Under the pieces are notes generated by a model that was not told the DNA's origin, did not search any database, and saw only the letters and a list, made by a program, of their open reading frames with translations. A DNA stretch of 9,563 bases from Acidobacteriota bacterium (lineage in GTDB: Bacteria; Acidobacteriota; Terriglobia; Terriglobales; Acidobacteriaceae), in the NCBI GenBank assembly GCA_021781255.1, contig JAJXXG010000365.1, forward strand, positions 1-9,563, in the 5' to 3' direction. Position 1 is the first letter of the stretch; every line of letters begins with the position of its first letter. Positions 5,308 through 9,563 of this stretch are shown here, in pieces. The translations under genes and the position numbers were made by a program.

Positions 5308-7968
5308 ATGATCCCGACCCACGAATCCACCGACGCCGACTTGGTTTTGACGTTGGAAGATATCGAAAGCCTTGCGGAGCAGGAAGGCAAGCCAGCCAAT
5401 ACTTTGATGAACGTGGTGGCCTTGGTCGCCGCGCGCTTCAAAACCGACGTCTGTTCGGCATACCTGCTGGAGCCGGATCGCTCAAACCTGGTGCTTGCCG
5501 CCACAGTTGGCCTTCATTCGCGATGCATCGGCACGCTGCGCATGCCCCTGAACGAAGGTCTCTCCGGCCTCGTCGCCGAACAGTTACTCCCCGTGGCAGT
5601 GGCTGAAGCGCGCGATCATCCGCGGTACAAATACTTCAAGGAATCGGGCGAGGACGCGTACCGCTCTTTCCTGGGCGTGCCTTTGATTGATCGCGGCGTG
5701 CTGCAGGGCGTGCTGGTGGTGCAGACCACAGAGCCGCGCGTCTTTCAAGAGAATGAGATTCGCATGCTTGTGCAGGCGGCGAGCCAGATAGCGCCTGTGG
5801 TGAGCGAGGCGCGGACCCTCGACCGCTTCATTGCGCCGGCGCAGGAAAAGCTGTGGGATCTGGCGCGCAACGTGTGGTGGAGCTGGGACCCGGAATGCGT
5901 GAGCTTGTTTCGCGACCTGAATCCCAAGCGCTGGCGCGAGCTCAAACAAAATCCCGTCGCGCTGCTGAACGAGATTCCACTGGGCGAGATCGAGCGGCGG
6001 GCCTCGGAACTGGTTCTGCATAGCCGCATCAACTACGCTTACCGGCGCCAGCAGGAGTACCTGAGGCCCATCCAAACCTGGGGCTCGAGCCATGCGGGCG
6101 TGCTGCGGCCGCGGCCGGTGGGATATTTTTCCGCCGAGTTCGGCCTGCACGAGTCGTTGCCGATTTATTCGGGCGGACTGGGCGTGCTGGCCGGCGACCA
6201 CATCAAGAGCGCATCGGATCTGGACATTCCGCTCATCGGGGTCGGACTTTTCTACGGACAGGGCTACTTCTTGCAGCGGCTGGACGGAAGTGGTTGGCAG
6301 CGCGAGGAGTATCTCGAGACCGACATCAATCAACTGCCGATGCAGCCGGCCATCGGCGTGAACGGCGAACCGGTGGTGGTGGAGATTGCCACGCGCGGCA
6401 GCTCGATTCGCGCCAAGGTATGGCGTATGAAGGTGGGCCGCTGCGACCTTCTTCTGCTTGACTCGAACGTTGCCGGCAACGCACCCGAAGATCTGGAAAC
6501 GACGTCGCGCCTCTACGGCGGCGACGCGCGTACGCGCATTCGGCAGGAGCTGCTGCTGGGCGTGGGCGGTTATCGTGCGCTCAAGGCCATGGGCGTTACA
6601 CCGGGCGTTCTCCACCTGAACGAAGGCCACAGCGCTTTCGCTGTCTTAGAGGCGATTCGCAGCCGCATGGAGGAGGAGGGGCTGGATTTCTACTCCGCGG
6701 CCCGCCAGATTCCGCGCGAGGTGATCTTTACCACGCACACGCCCGTGCCGGCGGGCCACGACCGGTTCACCGCAGGTCTGATTGAAGAACACCTTGGGCC
6801 ACTGCGCGACCAGTTGGGCATTTCGCGGGAAAACCTGATGGGTTTTGGCCGCGAGCATCCCACCGACGACCAGGAGCCTTTCTGCATGACGGTGCTGGGC
6901 CTGAAGCTGGCGCGCCGCGTGAATGCCGTCAGCTCGCTGCACGGCGAGGTTTCGCGGGCGATGTGGAGAGGTTTGTATCCCGACAAGCCGGAGGACGCGG
7001 TGCCCATTGGCCACGTGACCAACGGCGTGCATGTGCCGTCGTGGCTGGCGCCGCAGATGCGCCGGCTTTACGACCGCCATCTGGGCGTGGGCTGGCACCG
7101 CCAAAGTGGATTAGCGCAAACCTGGGAAGCGATCGAGACCGTAGACGATGGCGAATTGTGGGAGACGCACTTTACGTTGAAGGGGCAACTGCTGCACTTT
7201 ATACGGCGGCGTATGCACGAGCAGGCCGAACGGCGCGGCGAGCCGGCGAAATCGCTCAAGCTCTTGGACAAAGTGTTCTCGCCGGACGCATTGACCATCG
7301 GATTCGCGCGGCGCTTCGCTACCTATAAGCGCGCCAACCTGCTGCTTGCCGACATGGAGCGGCTGGCCGCGATGATCAACGACGCCAAGCGCCCGGTGCA
7401 GTTCGTGTTTGCAGGCAAAGCGCACCCACACGACGAACCGGGCAAGCGCGTGCTGCAACAGGTCGCGCAGATGATGCGCAACCCAGACTTTGCCGACAAG
7501 TTTGTCTTTGTTGAGGACTACGACATCAACGTAGGCCGCCATATGGTGCAGGGCGTAGACGTGTGGCTCAACAGTCCGCGCCGCCCGCTTGAGGCCTCAG
7601 GCACGAGCGGCATGAAGGTGGTGCTGAACGGCGGCCTGAATCTTTCGGTTTTGGATGGATGGTGGGCCGAAGCCTATGACGGGCTCAATGGATTTGCCAT
7701 TGGAACGGGAAGAACGCACTCCAACATGGACGTGCACGACAGCCGCGACGGCGAGGCTCTCTACCGTGTGCTTCTCGACGAAGTGATTCCGCTGTATTAC
7801 AACCGCGACCGCGACGGGCTGCCGCGGGGCTGGATCAAGCGCATGAAGCGGACCATCCGCACACTGGGATGGCGCTTTAGCGCCGACCGCATGGTGATGG
7901 ATTACATGTTGAAGTGCTACCGTCCGGCCGGCGGCGGCACATCGAGCGAGGTGCGCACTCCGTCTTAA
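5308..7968 (+). CDS. GAF-domain-fused alpha-glucan (glycogen) phosphorylase, GT35
   Basis: An 886-residue cytoplasmic enzyme expected to release glucose-1-phosphate from alpha-1,4-glucans. Residues about 15-170 form a GAF domain very like that of PtsP (enzyme I-Ntr): TDVCSAYLLEPDRSNL, EGLSGLVAE, FLGVPLIDRGVLQGVLVVQ. Residues about 178-265 are the DUF3417 lead-in of short bacterial alpha-glucan phosphorylases (NVWWSWDPE, LNPKRWRELKQNP). The GT35 core follows: GYFSAEFGLHESLPIYSGGLG from about 272, HLNEGHSAF, HTPVPAGHDRF, GHVTNGVHVPSW, RFATYKRAN (Lys674, Arg675), and EASGTSGMK with the probable pyridoxal-phosphate lysine Lys770. All core motifs look intact. The short form of the family normally starts at the DUF3417 segment; the GAF domain is an addition and suggests control by a small ligand. 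No other glycogen gene is nearby. The phosphorylase call is firm; specificity (glycogen or maltodextrin) is not determined. Confidence 0.95.
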   Translation: MIPTHESTDADLVLTLEDIESLAEQEGKPANTLMNVVALVAARFKTDVCSAYLLEPDRSNLVLAATVGLHSRCIGTLRMPLNEGLSGLVAEQLLPVAVAEARDHPRYKYFKESGEDAYRSFLGVPLIDRGVLQGVLVVQTTEPRVFQENEIRMLVQAASQIAPVVSEARTLDRFIAPAQEKLWDLARNVWWSWDPECVSLFRDLNPKRWRELKQNPVALLNEIPLGEIERRASELVLHSRINYAYRRQQEYLRPIQTWGSSHAGVLRPRPVGYFSAEFGLHESLPIYSGGLGVLAGDHIKSASDLDIPLIGVGLFYGQGYFLQRLDGSGWQREEYLETDINQLPMQPAIGVNGEPVVVEIATRGSSIRAKVWRMKVGRCDLLLLDSNVAGNAPEDLETTSRLYGGDARTRIRQELLLGVGGYRALKAMGVTPGVLHLNEGHSAFAVLEAIRSRMEEEGLDFYSAARQIPREVIFTTHTPVPAGHDRFTAGLIEEHLGPLRDQLGISRENLMGFGREHPTDDQEPFCMTVLGLKLARRVNAVSSLHGEVSRAMWRGLYPDKPEDAVPIGHVTNGVHVPSWLAPQMRRLYDRHLGVGWHRQSGLAQTWEAIETVDDGELWETHFTLKGQLLHFIRRRMHEQAERRGEPAKSLKLLDKVFSPDALTIGFARRFATYKRANLLLADMERLAAMINDAKRPVQFVFAGKAHPHDEPGKRVLQQVAQMMRNPDFADKFVFVEDYDINVGRHMVQGVDVWLNSPRRPLEASGTSGMKVVLNGGLNLSVLDGWWAEAYDGLNGFAIGTGRTHSNMDVHDSRDGEALYRVLLDEVIPLYYNRDRDGLPRGWIKRMKRTIRTLGWRFSADRMVMDYMLKCYRPAGGGTSSEVRTPS

Positions 7969-7983
7969 GGTTGATTGTGCGCA
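7952..7983. repeat. Inverted repeat spanning the convergent phosphorylase and VapC gene ends
   Basis: TGCGCAC (7952-7958) and GTGCGCA (7977-7983) flank the phosphorylase stop codon in the 19-base gap before the opposing VapC stop. The position suits a shared terminator, but the 18-base loop and missing T-run make it weak. Confidence 0.25.
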
Positions 7984-7987
7984 GAAA

Positions 7988-8374
7988 CTACCACTCGCGC
8001 CGCACGCCGAAGGTGTCGAGCTGCGCATCGTTACTGAGCAAGAGCAGGTCTTCATGGATGGCTTGCGCTGCGAGCATCCGGTCGAAGGGGTCTTTGTGGA
8101 CGGTGGGAAGGCGGCCCGCGCGCAAAGCGTGCTCAACAGAGATCGAGAGCAGGAAGTAGCCGGCTGAGGACAGTGTGGGGACGAAGTCCTCGACAAGATC
8201 GCGTGCGAAAGGGAGTTTGCCCAGGCGGAATTTGGTGGCGATCTCCCACGCGGAAGCGGCGGAAACGAAAATTTCGTTGCGCTTTGATTGAATTGACCGG
8301 CGTGCCCGCGGCGAAAGCATCTCATCTTGATAGGCGGCCCATAACAGAGCGTGCGTATCGAGCAGGACCTTCAT
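7988..8374 (-). CDS. vapC: PIN-domain toxin, VapC family
   Basis: A 128-residue PIN-domain ribonuclease, the toxin of a type II toxin-antitoxin pair; VapC toxins cleave tRNA or rRNA in a magnesium-dependent way. The acidic active-site set is visible: Asp6 in LLDTHALLW, Glu44 in SAWEIATK, Asp95 and Asp98 in HKDPFDRM, and Asp116 in LSNDAQLD. The length is typical and the protein looks intact. Its ATG overlaps the antitoxin stop in an ATGA, so the two are translationally coupled, antitoxin first. The 3' end faces the phosphorylase gene with a 19-base gap. The RNA target is not predictable from sequence. Confidence 0.92.
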   Translation of the reverse strand: MKVLLDTHALLWAAYQDEMLSPRARRSIQSKRNEIFVSAASAWEIATKFRLGKLPFARDLVEDFVPTLSSAGYFLLSISVEHALRAGRLPTVHKDPFDRMLAAQAIHEDLLLLSNDAQLDTFGVRREW

Positions 8375-8619
8375 TCGCCTTCGCCGTTCCAGTGTGCGAG
8401 TTCGTCTTCGGGCAATGGATCGAAGAACTCAGGACCAACGTGCCCTTTCCCTTTCAGAAAGCCGAGGCGGCGGCTGGCAGAGACAGGTTCAATAGCCACG
8501 ATGCGCACCACCGGCTTGCGCTGGCGCCCTATGGTGATCTGGACTTCCTCGCCATTGAGCGCGCGCTGCACGAGCTTGGAAAGGTTCGTTTTTGCCTCGA
8601 ACATCGTGGCTTTGCGCAT
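8371..8619 (-). CDS. Phd/YefM-type antitoxin of the VapC toxin
   Basis: An 82-residue antitoxin. The N-terminal part (KATMFEAKTNLSKLVQRALNGEEVQITIGRQRKPVVRIVAIEP) is the Phd/YefM DNA-binding fold, which dimerises and represses its own promoter. The charged, Gly/Pro-rich C-terminal tail (about residues 48-82) is the usual disordered segment that binds and blocks the toxin. AGGA lies five bases before the ATG. It overlaps the toxin start by four bases. The promoter immediately upstream is overlapped by inverted-repeat half-sites, as expected for autoregulation. Confidence 0.9.
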   Translation of the reverse strand: MRKATMFEAKTNLSKLVQRALNGEEVQITIGRQRKPVVRIVAIEPVSASRRLGFLKGKGHVGPEFFDPLPEDELAHWNGEGE

Positions 8620-8628
8620 AATATTCCT

Positions 8629-8665
8629 GCTAAGTTATGTTAGCTAAATTAGTGGCAAGCGTCAA
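8629..8665 (-). promoter_or_regulatory. Promoter and probable operator of the toxin-antitoxin operon
   Basis: On the minus strand TTGACG (8665-8660) and TAACAT (8642-8637) are separated by exactly 17 bases, a good sigma-70 promoter. Overlapping the -10 and the spacer are half-sites GCTAA (8629-8633) and TTAGC (8640-8644) six bases apart, the 8-base palindrome TTAGCTAA (8640-8647), and a further TTAG (8649-8652). An antitoxin dimer or toxin-antitoxin complex bound here would block RNA polymerase. Confidence 0.65.
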
Positions 8666-8681
8666 GCTGGGCTCGGAACGG

Positions 8682-8702
8682 TATGCTCGGCCTTCGCCAG
8701 CA
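8682..8702 (-). terminator. Weak hairpin downstream of mtnA
   Basis: After the mtnA stop (8721-8719), GATGCTGGC and GCCGAGCAT can pair imperfectly around a short GAAG loop on the minus strand. No T-run follows, so intrinsic termination is doubtful. The toxin-antitoxin promoter lies immediately beyond. Confidence 0.25.
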
Positions 8703-8718
8703 TCCTCTGAACAGGCAG

Positions 8719-9563
8719 CTATCCCCCCACCAGCTCCATCTCTTTGAGCGATTCCGAGTACGGTGCGCGCAGGACGCCGCGCTCAGTGACGATGGCGGTG
8801 ATGTACTTGGCCGGAGTGACATCGAAGGCGGGGTTGCAAATGCCGACGCCGTTGGGCGTGACCTGCTTGTCGCCGAGGTGCGTCAATTCGCGGGCTGATC
8901 GCTCCTCGATGGGGATGGCGTCGCCGCTCGCGGTCGCCATGTCGACGGTGGACCACGGGGCGGCCACGTAAAACGGGATGCCGTGCTCGCGCGCCAGAAT
9001 CGCCACACTGTAGGTGCCGATTTTGTTGGCGACATCCCCGTTCGCCGCGATGCGGTCAGAGCCCACAATTACGGCCTGGATGCGCCCCTGCCGCATGAGG
9101 CTGGCGGCCATGTTGTCGCAGATGACCGTGGTTGGGATGTGGTCGGCCATTAGTTCCCACGCGGTGAGGCGCGAACCCTGCAGAAATGGCCGCGTCTCGT
9201 CGGCGTAGACGTGAATCTTCTTGCCGCACTCGACGGCTGAACGGATGACGCCCAGAGCCATCCCGTAGCCGCAGGAAGCCAAAGCGCCGGCGTTGCAGTG
9301 CGTGAGGACGCCTCCCTCTTCGGGCATCAGCGCCGCGCCGTGCGCGCCCATGGCTTTGCAGGCGGCGATGTCTTCCTCGTACATGGTGTGGGCTTCGGCT
9401 ATCAACCTTGCCTTGATCTCGTCCAAAGGCAAGCCTGACCCGGCCAGGGTCGCAAAGAGCGCCTTCATGCGGTCGATGGCCCAGAAGAGATTGACGGCGG
9501 TGGGCCGTGTTGCGGCCAGGCATGCGCAGATTCTTTCGAATTCAGGCGCGAACTCACTGACCG
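8719..9563 (-). CDS. mtnA: S-methyl-5-thioribose-1-phosphate isomerase MtnA (5' end outside window)
   Basis: This enzyme converts 5-methylthioribose-1-phosphate to 5-methylthioribulose-1-phosphate in the methionine salvage pathway, in the cytoplasm. The frame is open to the right edge: 280 residues are visible and roughly 60-70 N-terminal residues are missing compared with the usual length of about 350. Family motifs in order: [28 protein letters not shown] with the catalytic cysteine, [37 protein letters not shown] with the catalytic aspartate, and a C-terminal NPAFDVTP. Both catalytic residues are present and the C-terminus looks complete, so the gene appears functional. The related eIF2B-like proteins and ribose-1,5-bisphosphate isomerase share the fold, but the Cys and Asp motifs and RPTAVNL favour MtnA. 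No other salvage gene is visible in the window. Confidence 0.95.
   Translation of the reverse strand, partial: VSEFAPEFERICACLAATRPTAVNLFWAIDRMKALFATLAGSGLPLDEIKARLIAEAHTMYEEDIAACKAMGAHGAALMPEEGGVLTHCNAGALASCGYGMALGVIRSAVECGKKIHVYADETRPFLQGSRLTAWELMADHIPTTVICDNMAASLMRQGRIQAVIVGSDRIAANGDVANKIGTYSVAILAREHGIPFYVAAPWSTVDMATASGDAIPIEERSARELTHLGDKQVTPNGVGICNPAFDVTPAKYITAIVTERGVLRAPYSESLKEMELVGG

Noticed and set aside
5584..6630. A 348-residue minus-strand open frame within the phosphorylase gene
   Set aside because: It is a shadow frame of high-GC coding DNA, lacks any domain, and lies wholly inside a gene with intact conserved motifs.
8173..8643. A 156-residue plus-strand open frame across the toxin-antitoxin genes
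   Set aside because: It is antisense to a well-formed toxin-antitoxin pair with an ATGA overlap and has no domain of its own.
1..9563. tRNA genes, CRISPR arrays, insertion sequences, prophage
   Set aside because: No cloverleaf-like sequence, regularly spaced repeats, transposase motifs or phage proteins were found on either strand by eye.

Overview
The window looks like chromosomal DNA of a GC-rich, Gram-negative soil or sediment bacterium, most likely an acidobacterium (Terriglobia-like). This is an inference from the mix of gene families, protein style and roughly 60% GC coding sequence; no marker gene in the window settles it. There are seven intact or edge-truncated genes, one gene remnant, and several well-structured intergenic regions.

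Left block (1-3908): a minus-strand pair encodes a periplasmic decaheme c-type cytochrome of the MtrA/DmsE type (ten CXXCH motifs) followed by a large exported outer-membrane beta-barrel protein that runs off the left edge. The pair has the layout of a porin-cytochrome conduit that moves electrons across the outer membrane. Divergent from it is a Crp/Fnr-family regulator. The long region between them holds two near-perfect Crp-type operators (GTGA-N6-TCAC), the only two I found in the window. One sits where a class II activator site would for the cytochrome gene. The simplest reading is a redox- or respiration-responsive regulator controlling the electron conduit next door, and possibly itself.

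Middle (3909-5307): a gene-poor stretch of about 350 bases with a strong hairpin and repeat-like sequence; then a small secreted NTF2-like (DUF4440/SnoaL) protein; then, convergent with it, the C-terminal half of a STAS (anti-anti-sigma) domain that looks like a decayed gene; then a hairpin-bearing leader in front of the phosphorylase gene.

Right block (5308-9563): a large alpha-glucan phosphorylase (GT35) with a PtsP-like GAF sensor domain fused to its N-terminus, an unusual architecture suggesting direct metabolite control of glycogen breakdown. Convergent with it is a VapBC-type toxin-antitoxin pair whose promoter overlaps a cluster of inverted-repeat half-sites. Finally comes the minus-strand gene for methylthioribose-1-phosphate isomerase (MtnA, methionine salvage), cut by the right edge.

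No tRNA, rRNA, CRISPR array, insertion sequence or phage gene was seen.
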